In this document: positions 26,353-34,416 of the stretch, in pieces | How the letters are laid out: every line of letters starts with the position of its first letter | Position numbering within the stretch: the stretch's first letter is position 1 | From: Dyella terrae | GTDB lineage: Bacteria; Pseudomonadota; Gammaproteobacteria; Xanthomonadales; Rhodanobacteraceae | NCBI RefSeq assembly: GCF_022394535.1 | Contig: NZ_CP089414.1 | Coordinates: 3,038,001-3,102,000, forward strand | Reading direction: 5' to 3' | DNA length: 64,000 nucleotides | Position numbers and translations under genes: made by a program | Notes under the pieces: generated by a model | What the model saw: only the letters and a program-made list of their open reading frames with translations | Database searches by the model: none | Told to the model about the DNA's origin: nothing

Positions 26353-27267
26353 ATGGCCATGGAATTCAACGATCTCGCCGCCTTCCTCGCCGTTGCCCGG
26401 GCAGGCGGCTTCCGCGACGCCGCGCGCGCCAGTGGCGTATCTGCCTCCGGGCTCAGCGTGGCGGTGCGGCGACTGGAAGCCGCTCTCGGAGTGCGTCTGC
26501 TCAACCGCACCACCCGCAGCGTGGCGCCCACCGAGGCGGGCCAGCGACTGATCGAACGACTCACGCCAGTGTTGTCGGAAATGGAGGCCGCACTGGATGT
26601 GCTCAACGCCTTCCGCGACAAACCCACCGGCACGCTCCGGCTCAACGTGCCGGCCGGAGTGGCCCGTGTGGTGCTGCCGGCCATCCTCGCTGACTTCCTC
26701 AAGGCGTACCCGGACATCCTGGTCGACGTGGCGGTGGAGGACAGTTTCGTCGACGTGCTGTCCGCCGGTTGCGATGCCGGCATCCGCTACGACGAGCGGC
26801 TGGAGCAGGACATGGTGGCCATCCCCATCGGCCCGCGCGTGCAACGCTTCGCCACGGCGGCTACGGCCGCTTATCTCGATGCGCATGGCCGCCCCCATCA
26901 TCCGCGTGATCTGCTGCAACACGCTTGCCTGCGGGGCCAGTTTGCCAGCGGCGCGATGCCGGTGTGGGAGTTCGAACGCGATAGCGAAGTCGTGCGCATC
27001 GAGCCCACTGGCCCGCTGCGCACGCGTCCCGGCGCCGCGCTCGATCTGCTCATCCACGGTGCGTTGGCCGGGCTCGGCGTGGTGCATATATACGAGGGAC
27101 TGTTGCGCCCCCATCTCGACAGCGGTGCGCTCGAACCCATCCTGGAATCGTGGTGGCAGAACTTCAGCGGCCCCTTTCTGTATTACCCCGGACGCCAGAA
27201 CCTACCGACGCCATTGCGAGCCTTCGTGGATTTCATCAAGGCACGCAACGCGTCAGGCGATCCCTGA
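26353..27267 (+). CDS. LysR family transcriptional regulator
   Basis: 304 residues from 26353 (MAMEFNDL); an upstream ATG at 26317 would place the operator palindrome inside the coding region. The N-terminal winged helix-turn-helix reads FNDLAAFLAVARAGGFRDAARASGVSAS-GLSVAVRRLEAALGVRLLNRTTRSVAPTEAG in pieces, and the effector domain begins at GTLRLNVPAGVARVVLPAIL. It is typical of the group that controls adjacent oxidoreductases. Divergent from pdxI. Its stop is 3 bp from the stop of the convergent PEP-mutase-like gene. Confidence 0.93.
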   Translation: MAMEFNDLAAFLAVARAGGFRDAARASGVSASGLSVAVRRLEAALGVRLLNRTTRSVAPTEAGQRLIERLTPVLSEMEAALDVLNAFRDKPTGTLRLNVPAGVARVVLPAILADFLKAYPDILVDVAVEDSFVDVLSAGCDAGIRYDERLEQDMVAIPIGPRVQRFATAATAAYLDAHGRPHHPRDLLQHACLRGQFASGAMPVWEFERDSEVVRIEPTGPLRTRPGAALDLLIHGALAGLGVVHIYEGLLRPHLDSGALEPILESWWQNFSGPFLYYPGRQNLPTPLRAFVDFIKARNASGDP

Positions 27268-27270
27268 GAC

Positions 27271-28152
27271 TTATGCCGTACGCTGCATCTCGCGGAACAC
27301 GCGCGGCGATGAAGGGGTGAACAGGCTATTTGCTTCCGCCACCGTGAGCATGTGGTCGCCCATGATGTCGAAACGCCCCTTCACCAGCGCTTCTTCGGCG
27401 ATCCGGCCGAGGTGCGCGAGCACTGCCTGCATGGTGCCGCAGCCAAGACTGATGCGGCGCACGCCCAATCCGCGCAGCGTGTTCGCATCAGGCGCACCCG
27501 GATAACCCACGTAGACGTTGAGCGGCACCGACAGTGCCATGGCGAACCGTGCAATCTCCGCCGGATCGGCCAAGCCGGGAACGAAAATGCCGTTGGCACC
27601 CGCTTCGACGAAGGACAGCGCACGATCCAGCGCCTCCTTGAAGCGCGCCTCACCGGTAAGCCCCGGTGTGATGTAGGCATCGGTGCGCGCATTGATGAAC
27701 AAAGGCACGCCGCGATGCTCCGCCACCGCGCGAATGCAAGCGATCCGCTCGCGCAGAATGCGCGGATCGGCCAGCTGACCGGTGGCCGGGTCCTTGCCGT
27801 CTTCGATATTGATACCCACCACACCGAGCTGAATCAGCGCACCAACCAACGCACCGGTCTCTTCGGCATCGTGGCCGTAGCCGCGCTCGACATCGACGCT
27901 CACCGGCACCGCAACGGCGTCGATGATGCGTCGGCAGGCGAGCAGCAGGTCGTCGAGCCCCAGCTGTTCACCATCCGGAGCGCCCAGAGCCCAGGCCATG
28001 GCGGCGCTGCTGGTGGCCACGGCGGGTGCCCCGGCCTTTTCGATGACGCGAGCGCTGGCCGCATCCCAGGCGTTGGGCAATACCAAGGGTGCGCTACCGG
28101 CGTGCAGCTGGTGGAACGCGTGGGCGCGGGCTTTCTGCTGTTCGATACTCAT
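27271..28152 (-). CDS. Isocitrate lyase/PEP mutase superfamily protein
   Basis: 293 residues from 28152. A TIM barrel of the PEP mutase/isocitrate lyase superfamily: LVLPNAWDAASARVIEKAG, ATSSAAMAWALGAPDG, PVSVDVERGYG (metal Asp and Glu region), VGINIEDGKDP, LFINARTDAYI, and ANGIFVPGLADP. The isocitrate-lyase KKCGH motif is absent, so a phosphonomutase-like or carboxy-lyase activity on a small oxo-acid is more likely; the substrate is unknown. Divergent from an AraC regulator at 28321 with a 168-bp spacer. Confidence 0.85.
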   Translation of the reverse strand: MSIEQQKARAHAFHQLHAGSAPLVLPNAWDAASARVIEKAGAPAVATSSAAMAWALGAPDGEQLGLDDLLLACRRIIDAVAVPVSVDVERGYGHDAEETGALVGALIQLGVVGINIEDGKDPATGQLADPRILRERIACIRAVAEHRGVPLFINARTDAYITPGLTGEARFKEALDRALSFVEAGANGIFVPGLADPAEIARFAMALSVPLNVYVGYPGAPDANTLRGLGVRRISLGCGTMQAVLAHLGRIAEEALVKGRFDIMGDHMLTVAEANSLFTPSSPRVFREMQRTA

Positions 28153-28320
28153 GACAGTGATCCGTAAGGTCGCCCGCACTTCGGGCAGGTCTAGGAGACC
28201 ATCGCCACCCCAGGGCCCGCTGTCAGAATCTTTAGCTATCCACCCACCGGCACAGGCCCTGGGCGGAGCGCCTTGTTATGCTCCGTCACATCCCGCCCGA
28301 GCCGTACCGGCACCGAGCCC

Positions 28321-29166
28321 ATGTCGACCATCACCAGCCACGTACTGTTGTCGACGGACACGCTGACACTGCGCGACGTGCACTGCAGCGGCACCTGTCA
28401 GCACCGGAGTGCGGAGGAATGCGCCGCATCCACCCAGTTGGTCTTTCCGTATCGCGGGCTGTATCTGCGCCATGTGTCGTCCGACCAGTCGGTGGCCGAT
28501 GCCAACCACGTGTTGTTCTTCAACCGACAACAGGGTTATCAGGTCAGCCATCCCCTCGACGGTGGTGATGCCTGCCTGTCGATGAACCTTGCGGAACCCT
28601 TGCTTGCCGAACTCGCGCCGAAAGCGCTGATCCATGTGGAAGAGGGCCTGACCTTCCGTTCGCAGTCGCAACGCATCGACGCCCGCGCACAGGCGCTGGT
28701 GGCCTTGCTGCGCCACAGCCTGCACAACGGCAGTATCGAACCACTGGAAGCCGAAGCGCTGGCGCTGACTCTTGTCTGCCGCAGCTTGGGCCCACGCACC
28801 TCGCGCACGCCAAGTTCCACGCATGCGCGCCGCCGCCTCGCCGACCGCGTGAAGATGCTGCTCGCCAGCGATCTGTCGCGCCGCTGGACGCTCGCCGAGA
28901 TCGGCGAGGAAATCGGCAGTTCGCCGGTTTATCTCACGCAGGTCTTCAAACAAGTGGAAGGCATGCCGCTCTATCGCTACCAGTTGCAGCTACGTCTGGC
29001 GCGTGCGCTGGACCTGCTCGGCAAGATGGAGGATCTCTCCGCTCTGGCCGCCGAACTGGGCTTCTCCAGCCACAGTCATTTCACCAATGCATTCAGGCAA
29101 GCCTACGGGCGCTCGCCCGCGGAATTTCGGCAATCGTCGCGGGGCATGGCACCGCTGCTTACCTGA
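28321..29166 (+). CDS. AraC family transcriptional regulator
   Basis: 281 residues from the ATG at 28321. The N-terminal effector half is cupin-like (QLVFPYRGLYLRHV, NHVLFFNRQQGYQVSHP). The C-terminal half has two helix-turn-helices, RWTLAEIGEEIGSSPVYLTQVFKQVEG and DLSALAAELGFSSHSHFTNAFRQAYG, the second followed by RSPAEFR. It probably regulates the divergent PEP-mutase-like gene. Its last 8 bases overlap the end of the convergent small membrane protein gene. Confidence 0.92.
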   Translation: MSTITSHVLLSTDTLTLRDVHCSGTCQHRSAEECAASTQLVFPYRGLYLRHVSSDQSVADANHVLFFNRQQGYQVSHPLDGGDACLSMNLAEPLLAELAPKALIHVEEGLTFRSQSQRIDARAQALVALLRHSLHNGSIEPLEAEALALTLVCRSLGPRTSRTPSSTHARRRLADRVKMLLASDLSRRWTLAEIGEEIGSSPVYLTQVFKQVEGMPLYRYQLQLRLARALDLLGKMEDLSALAAELGFSSHSHFTNAFRQAYGRSPAEFRQSSRGMAPLLT

Positions 29167-29425
29167 TCCTGGCAGCCCGCGACACAAGGCGCACGCCCAC
29201 GGCGTAGCCGCATACCAGACCCGCCGCCAGCGCCATCAGCAACATCATCCACACCAGTGGATCGAAGACCATCATGCCGAACTCCCATTCGGCGGAATAC
29301 GCCATGGAAAGCGCCGTCGCGAGCGCGAACAGGATGCCGCCACTGCGCGCCCACGCCTTCAGTGCACGCGCGTCGCCGGCGTCATGAACGTACTCGCTGA
29401 TGTCACGGGGATCGATGTTGGACAC
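29159..29425 (-). CDS. Small two-helix membrane protein, unknown function
   Basis: 88 residues from a GTG at 29425 (AGG about 7 bases upstream); a GTG at 29458 would add 11 residues. A polar N-terminus (SNIDPRDISEYVHDAGDARAL) is followed by two hydrophobic segments, SGGILFALATALSMAYS and PLVWMMLLMALAAGLVCGYAVG, and ends RLVSRAARIR. Inner-membrane location is likely. I do not recognise a family. It overlaps the end of the convergent AraC gene by 8 bp. Confidence 0.6.
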   Translation of the reverse strand: MSNIDPRDISEYVHDAGDARALKAWARSGGILFALATALSMAYSAEWEFGMMVFDPLVWMMLLMALAAGLVCGYAVGVRLVSRAARIR

Positions 29426-29635
29426 GGGAGCCTGCGCAAGCCATGAAAACCGGTACACAGCTTAGAAAGCGCCCCCGGGCCACCGACATAGGACAAGTCC
29501 GAATTCTTCCATCCCGAACCTGTCCACCCCACCGTATCGGCCATGCGGCAAACAACTAAAGAATTCGACAGCGCCACCGAGAGACGCCGTGGTCTCCTGA
29601 TCACACCCGACACCGGGTGACTACAGGAGAGAACC

Positions 29636-29779
29636 ATGAGCGAGAAGACCTGCGCCGCGTGCGATTACCCGTTGGACGACAACGCCATCAAGGTCACCAT
29701 CGGCCATCGCGTGGTCGAGGTGTGTTGTGAAGAGTGCGCACAGAAGTTGCGCGAAGCTCAGTCCAAAGCCAGCGGTTGA
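29636..29779 (+). CDS. 47-residue Cys-rich (zinc-ribbon/TRASH-like) protein
   Basis: A 47-codon gene with AGGAGA 5 bases before the ATG, ended by TGA and followed by a hairpin. The product has CAAC (residues 6-9) and VCCEECAQKLREA (about 29-41). Two CxxC-type pairs, an acidic DYPLDDN linker and a C-terminal helix resemble treble-clef or TRASH/YHS-like metal-binding modules. Metal or zinc binding is inferred from the cysteines. It stands alone, 211 bp past the start of the divergent membrane protein gene, so its role cannot be read from context. Confidence 0.75.
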   Translation: MSEKTCAACDYPLDDNAIKVTIGHRVVEVCCEECAQKLREAQSKASG

Positions 29780-29788
29780 AGCCTGGGT

Positions 29789-29813
29789 GCGTCCGCTCAA
29801 CGGACGCGCCTTT
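29789..29813 (+). terminator. Terminator behind the Cys-rich small protein
   Basis: A 7-bp stem GCGTCCG with a 5-nt loop is followed by GCCTTTG, 10 bases past the stop codon. It is a weak but correctly placed intrinsic terminator. Confidence 0.6.
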
Positions 29814-29826
29814 GTCATGGGCATCA

Positions 29827-29859
29827 CGAACCGGAGGCAGCCCTGCTGCCTCCGGTTCG
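29827..29859. other. Strong 14-bp hairpin
   Basis: A perfect 14-bp stem (CGAACCGGAGGCAG) with a CCCTG loop, 68 bases before the DUF5329 gene. There is no T run on either strand. It could back up the preceding terminator or form a structured 5' leader. Confidence 0.5.
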
Positions 29860-29926
29860 TGCCACGTGCATGGACCACTGTCATACTGGTTTGGCAACAC
29901 GCCAGATATTCACGGGATATCGACAC

Positions 29927-30322
29927 ATGGACCGAACGTTCACGCGCCTACGTGAAGTCATCGCAGCGGCGCTGCTTGTGTTTACCTCGCTCACGTTGGC
30001 TTTACCCGTGCGCGCTCAATCCGACGACGCCAGCCAACGCGAGATCGCCGCTCTGCTTTCCTTCGTCGCGCACAGCCCCTGCACGTTCATCCGCAACGGT
30101 ACGGCGTATCCCGCCACACAGGCCGAAGGCCATCTCGAGGATAAGCTGCACTACCTTCAGCGAAAGGGCAAAGTGCATTCGGCGGAGGATTTCATCCAGC
30201 TCGCCGCCACCGAAAGCAGTATCAGCGGCAAGCCCTACCTCGTGCGTTGCGATGGCAAGGAACGGCCATCGGCCGATTGGCTCAACGAGGAATTGACACG
30301 TTTGCGCAACGCAGGAAGCTAA
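29927..30322 (+). CDS. DUF5329 family exported protein
   Basis: 131 residues from 29927; an in-frame upstream start at 29870 was rejected because the signal peptide begins here. Signal peptide of about 30 residues (LALPVRA-QS). The mature part shows the DUF5329 pattern: EIAALLSFVAHSPCTFIRNG, HLEDKLHYLQRKG, SAEDFIQLAATESSISGKPY, and a second Cys in VRCDGKERPSADWLNEEL. The two cysteines probably form a disulfide. Periplasmic, function unknown. Confidence 0.85.
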   Translation: MDRTFTRLREVIAAALLVFTSLTLALPVRAQSDDASQREIAALLSFVAHSPCTFIRNGTAYPATQAEGHLEDKLHYLQRKGKVHSAEDFIQLAATESSISGKPYLVRCDGKERPSADWLNEELTRLRNAGS

Positions 30323-30376
30323 ACGCCCAAGCATCCGCTTCAACATAAAAACCCAACTTTTCCAGCAGGAAACAGT

Positions 30377-31162
30377 ATGACCCTTCGATGGACCATCCCC
30401 GCCGCCTTGTCATTCCTGCTGTGCATCGCCGTAGCACCTAGCCACGCGCAAGACGACGTTGTCGGCGTCGTCACCGATCCCTGCGCCACGCAGAAGACGC
30501 CCGAGCAGGTACCGGCAGGTCAATGGATGACGTACATCCTCAGTCACGATTTCGGCAAGCTGTGCCAATACCGCGCGCAGAACGCAGAACTACTGCGCGC
30601 GGGCAACGCGACCCGTGTCGTCTTTATGGGCGACTCCATCACGGAGTTCTGGGGCAAGCAGAATCCCGCTTTCTTCACCAACGGCTACGTCGATCGCGGC
30701 ATCAGCGGCCAAACCACCTCGCAGATGCTGCTGCGCTTTCGCCAGGACGTGATCGACCTGCATCCGCACGCCGTGCATATTCTCGCCGGCACCAACGACG
30801 TTGCCGGCAATACCGGCCCGATCACGCTGGAACAGGTTGAAGGCAACATCGCCTCCATGGCTGAGCTGGCCAAGGCGAACGGTATTCGCGTCATCCTCGG
30901 TTCCATTCCACCTGCCGCGCACTTCCCGTGGCGTCCCGAGATCCACCCCGTCGACACCATCCGGACGCTCAACGCGTGGATCAAGACCTATGCCGCACGC
31001 AACGGATTCGCGTACGTCGACTACTACGACGCGCTGGCGACAGCCCAGGGAGGTATGAAACAGGGGCTCGCGGATGATGGCGTACACCCAACCAAGCAGG
31101 GATATGCTGCGATGGAACCGCTCGCACGTGCGGCCATCCAGGCTGCTACGCCATCGAAATAG
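30377..31162 (+). CDS. Exported SGNH/GDSL hydrolase
   Basis: 261 residues. AGGAAACAG lies directly upstream of the ATG. Signal peptide of about 24 residues (PSHA-QD). The four SGNH blocks are present: FMGDSITEFW (Ser about 87), DRGISGQTTSQML (Gly), LAGTNDVAGN (Asn), and DDGVHPTKQGY (Asp and His near the C-terminus). Periplasmic esterase or lipase-like enzyme acting on acyl esters; the exact substrate is unknown. It is 54 bp downstream of the DUF5329 gene and may share its transcript. Confidence 0.92.
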   Translation: MTLRWTIPAALSFLLCIAVAPSHAQDDVVGVVTDPCATQKTPEQVPAGQWMTYILSHDFGKLCQYRAQNAELLRAGNATRVVFMGDSITEFWGKQNPAFFTNGYVDRGISGQTTSQMLLRFRQDVIDLHPHAVHILAGTNDVAGNTGPITLEQVEGNIASMAELAKANGIRVILGSIPPAAHFPWRPEIHPVDTIRTLNAWIKTYAARNGFAYVDYYDALATAQGGMKQGLADDGVHPTKQGYAAMEPLARAAIQAATPSK

Positions 31163-31174
31163 AGATGCCGTGCG

Positions 31175-31924
31175 CTACAGCCTACAGAGGCCATCCAGGC
31201 TGATCCGGTGGCGAAAACGTCGACTGACGCGCAGTGCAGCACCACCCTTCAAGGTCACTAGCGCATCCCGCGTGGGCAGCAAGCTAAAGCCTTGGACTCG
31301 GTCGACAGCGACGATGGTAGAACGATGAATTCGCGCGAAGCGTCTGGGATCGAGCCGCCGCTCCATGCCTTCCATGCTCTCGTGGATCATGTGGAGCCGT
31401 GCTCCCGCATGCAAGGTGACATAGTCGCCGCTGGCCTGGATCCAGTCGATCTCGTCCACGCCGATCCAGACGGTGCGTCCGCCACGCTTCGCCTCGAGAC
31501 GTGCATCCCACGCCGCAAGCTCGTGACCGGGTACGGCAACCTGAGAGGTGTGTGCCTGCCGCTCCCGCACGCGTTGGCGAACCGCGCACAGGGCATCGTC
31601 GAAACGGCCATCGTCAATGGGCTTCATCACGTAATCGACCGCGTGCACGCCGAATGCTTGCAGCGCATAGCTGTCGTGGGCCGTCAGGAAGACAACCAAA
31701 GGCGGCTTGTCACCATCGATCGCCGACAGCAGTGCAAATCCATCCATGGCGGGCATCTGTATGTCGAGAAATACGACGTCCGGCCGCAACGTTTCAATCA
31801 TCCGCAGGCCCACCATGCCTGACTCTGCCTCGCCGACCACCACCACATCGGCAGCGCGACGCAGGCAAACACGCACACCGCGCCGCGCCAGTGGTTCGTC
31901 GTCGATGATCAGCGCCCGGATCAT
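31175..31924 (-). CDS. LytTR-type response regulator
   Basis: 249 residues. The receiver domain has IIDDEPLAR, phospho-acceptor Asp 54 in VVFLDIQMPAMDGF, FLTAHDSYALQAF and VMKPID. The C-terminal LytTR DNA-binding domain reads GVDEIDWIQASGDYVTLHAG, RLDPRRFARIHRSTIVAVDRV and LKGGAALRVSRRFR. Its start overlaps the kinase stop (ATGA, 31921-31924), so the two are translationally coupled. It is regulated by the LytS-like kinase encoded just upstream. Target genes are unknown. Confidence 0.94.
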   Translation of the reverse strand: MIRALIIDDEPLARRGVRVCLRRAADVVVVGEAESGMVGLRMIETLRPDVVFLDIQMPAMDGFALLSAIDGDKPPLVVFLTAHDSYALQAFGVHAVDYVMKPIDDGRFDDALCAVRQRVRERQAHTSQVAVPGHELAAWDARLEAKRGGRTVWIGVDEIDWIQASGDYVTLHAGARLHMIHESMEGMERRLDPRRFARIHRSTIVAVDRVQGFSLLPTRDALVTLKGGAALRVSRRFRHRISLDGLCRL

Positions 31925-33015
31925 GTCGCAAGCTCGGTCGCGGTCTGGTGGGGAATCTCCATCGTGGCCAACCAGCCTTTCCGTGTGTCACCCGATGCGG
32001 AAAACCGATACGCGTCACGATAGCGTGCGGCCAGTCGCGCCGCCGTATTGGCGAGCCCGAGGCCACCTGCCGAAGCCGATTGAGCAGGTAATTCGCTGAA
32101 ACTGTTACGCACCGCGATTTCCACCATGCCACCACGTCGGCAAACGGAGAGTGACAACGTGCCGCCTTCGGGGCTAGGCGCGATGCCGTGACGGACAGCG
32201 TTCTCTACCAACGGCTGCAATAGCAGGTGTGGCACCAGCGCATTCCTGGCCTCCGGATCGCAATGGATGGATACCACCAGCCGTCGGCCCAGGCGGATCT
32301 GCTCGATCTCCACGTATTGCTGGACCTGCGCGAGTTCCTGGGCAAGGGTCACATCCCCTTGCCGGGCGGGTTCCAAGGTGGCGCGAAGAAAATTGGCCAG
32401 TAGCGCGATCATGCGTCTTGCCGATCGCGCATCGCCTTCGCCCACCAGCGTGGATATGCCGTTGAGAGTGTTGAACAGGAAGTGAGGCGTAATCTGGTAA
32501 CGCAACGCCTTTAGTTCCGCTTCGCGCGCCAGCGATTCGGCCAACAGCAGTTCCCGCTCGCGCAGCCGCGCCTCGCGCCAGTGTTGGGCGGCCCCGTAGA
32601 TCGCGCTCCACGCCACCAACATGATGGCCGGGCTGAACGCGTTGGCAAAACCAACGAGCGCGACCGCCCGCCAATGCGATGCTTCCGGACCGACATGACC
32701 GGCCGCAGCCTCCAAGGCCGCACCGCTCACGGAGCACACCACGCCAAGTACATACGAACACGCCACGATCACGGTCATGGCCTTGGGCCACGGCAACCGT
32801 CCCGCCGCCAGCCGGCGGCACAGCGCGAGCATGACGAAGCTCGCCAGAAAAGCCGCCGCCGTGGTGCCGGCGAAGTAAAGGAGCACGGGATAGGCACGGC
32901 GATAGGGCAACGCACCAAGCGCGCTGACGAGCCCATACGCCACCCACCCACCGACATGAAGCAACCACGCCTTTGGACGTCCCAAAGAATCATGTTCCGG
33001 CGTCATGCGCGTCAT
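31921..33015 (-). CDS. LytS/YehU-like sensor histidine kinase
   Basis: 364 residues; a second Met at 33006 is an alternative. Four hydrophobic segments occupy residues about 18-140, followed by a short coiled coil (REARLRERELLLAESLAREA). The His_kinase domain has phospho-acceptor His 178 in RYQITPHFLFNTLN, N-box PLVENAVRHGI and G-box GGLGLANTAARL. Membrane kinase for the LytTR regulator encoded downstream with a 4-bp overlap. The signal is unknown; there is no extracytoplasmic sensor domain, so it may sense a membrane state. Confidence 0.93.
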   Translation of the reverse strand: MTRMTPEHDSLGRPKAWLLHVGGWVAYGLVSALGALPYRRAYPVLLYFAGTTAAAFLASFVMLALCRRLAAGRLPWPKAMTVIVACSYVLGVVCSVSGAALEAAAGHVGPEASHWRAVALVGFANAFSPAIMLVAWSAIYGAAQHWREARLRERELLLAESLAREAELKALRYQITPHFLFNTLNGISTLVGEGDARSARRMIALLANFLRATLEPARQGDVTLAQELAQVQQYVEIEQIRLGRRLVVSIHCDPEARNALVPHLLLQPLVENAVRHGIAPSPEGGTLSLSVCRRGGMVEIAVRNSFSELPAQSASAGGLGLANTAARLAARYRDAYRFSASGDTRKGWLATMEIPHQTATELAT

Positions 33016-33163
33016 TCTCGCCTACGTACTCCGCACCTCGTGTACCGCATGACCGGTGAAAGCGGTCCGCCTGCCGAAAACCGATTCTCTGCCACACGGC
33101 CACGCCGTAGTCTCTGCCCAGCCCACCCGACGCGCGCATCACTAACCTCATCGAAGAGACGCC

Positions 33164-33637
33164 ATGAACAGCCTGTCCGAACGACCGACGAACCCTTTAA
33201 TCGCCACCACTCTGATCGCCGGCACACTCGACCTGCTGTCGGCCGTGACCTATGCGCTCCTGGAGGGCAAGAACCCACTCGCCATACCTGTCGGCATCGC
33301 CTCCGCCATCTGGCCCGGTGCGATCAAAGCTGGCGCACCCGCGCTCGTGGTCGGCGTGCTGTTGCACTTCATCATCATGTTCGTGATGGTGGCCGTGTTC
33401 CTGGCCACCGCGCGAAAGATCCCATGGCTCACGGCAAAGCCTTTCGCCTCTGGCGTGCTCTATGGCCTGCTGTTGTGGGCGGTGATGAATTTGATCGTGC
33501 TGCCCCTGCGTTGGCCCTCACTCTTCCCGCACATCACCGCCCTGTCATTCGGCGAGCAGATCTTCAGCCACACGGTGCTAGTCGGCTTGCCGATCGCATG
33601 GATGGCGAGCCGCGCGACAAAGCATCGCGACGCCTGA
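33164..33637 (+). CDS. Four-helix inner-membrane protein of unknown function
   Basis: 157 residues with four hydrophobic stretches: LIATTLIAGTLDLLSAVTYAL, LVVGVLLHFIIMFVMVAVFLA, FASGVLYGLLLWAVMNLIVLP and HTVLVGLPIAWMAS. A GIASAIWPGAIKAG loop lies between the first two. This looks like a conserved integral membrane protein, but I cannot name its family. Divergent from the LytS-like kinase (148-bp spacer), so it may be a target of that system. Ends 30 bp before the stop of the convergent NTF2-like gene. Confidence 0.7.
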   Translation: MNSLSERPTNPLIATTLIAGTLDLLSAVTYALLEGKNPLAIPVGIASAIWPGAIKAGAPALVVGVLLHFIIMFVMVAVFLATARKIPWLTAKPFASGVLYGLLLWAVMNLIVLPLRWPSLFPHITALSFGEQIFSHTVLVGLPIAWMASRATKHRDA

Positions 33638-33667
33638 CGCCGACCCACACACAGGCGCACGCCATGC

Positions 33668-34078
33668 TCATGATGAAACGGCCTCTTGCGCAGAGTCGGC
33701 GGCCACGGGACGGGCACTCTCCGGCCGAAGCTGCGCGGGATCGTAGTAGAAACGCTCATGGACGATCTTGCCGTCGACCCACTGCTGCACGGCGATTTCG
33801 TCCAGCGACAGGCGCGCCGCATCGTTTGCAAACTCGAAATGCCATTGGATGACGACATGATCGCCGTCGACCATCACCTGTACCGCATGACCCTTCACGG
33901 TGGTGAAGGTGTTGAGCACCAACTGCTCGTTCTCGATCAACGCCTCGAGCCCGATGCGTGACTTCTGTTGGTTTTCCCAAACGACGGCAGATGGATGGTA
34001 GTAACGCTGCAGCGCCTCGATGAAGCGGCCGCTCTCCACCAACGTGACAAACGTATCGACGACATGACGCTCAGGCAT
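33668..34078 (-). CDS. NTF2-like / SnoaL-like protein
   Basis: 136 residues from 34078 (GGGAG about 6 bases upstream). The cone-shaped NTF2 fold is indicated by VVDTFVTLVESGRFIEALQRYYHPSAVVWEN, ENEQLVLNTF, a strand pair VQVMVDGDHVVIQWHFEF and the final DGKIVHERFYYDP. Members serve as small-molecule isomerases, hydrolases or binding proteins. The Tyr/Asp/His residues of SnoaL-type enzymes cannot be mapped with certainty. The substrate is unknown and the C-terminal tail is low complexity. Confidence 0.8.
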   Translation of the reverse strand: MPERHVVDTFVTLVESGRFIEALQRYYHPSAVVWENQQKSRIGLEALIENEQLVLNTFTTVKGHAVQVMVDGDHVVIQWHFEFANDAARLSLDEIAVQQWVDGKIVHERFYYDPAQLRPESARPVAADSAQEAVSS

Positions 34079-34416
34079 GGGTGGCTCCCGCAAGCAAAAG
34101 GTGGGGATTGCAAGGGCGGATCGACGACCGCCCCGGTCGCTGAGCAGACTAGGTTGGCGATGCTGTCGGGTCACTCGGCCCGGGCGACAGATCGATGGGC
34201 GATCCCGCCGCCCATTTGCGAATAGCCTGTGCAATATCGCCAATCTTGACGTCTCGCCCGCCATCGCATGTCCCGACCAAGACGGAAAGGCACGCCGCAT
34301 GGTGCTGATAAACATGGTGATTTCCCTGGGTGACTGGCTTGCCGAATGCTCGCAGCCCATGCAAATTGGCGCTTGACGTACAAGGCAAAATCGCCAGGCT
34401 TGGCGTATTGCCGCGA
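34079..34416. other. 338-bp intergenic stretch between divergent genes
   Basis: This spacer lies between the NTF2-like gene and the GlxA-type regulator. Short open frames run through it on both strands, but none has a ribosome site or family resemblance. I see no convincing hairpin or repeat. It presumably holds the two divergent promoters, which I could not place. Confidence 0.5.
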
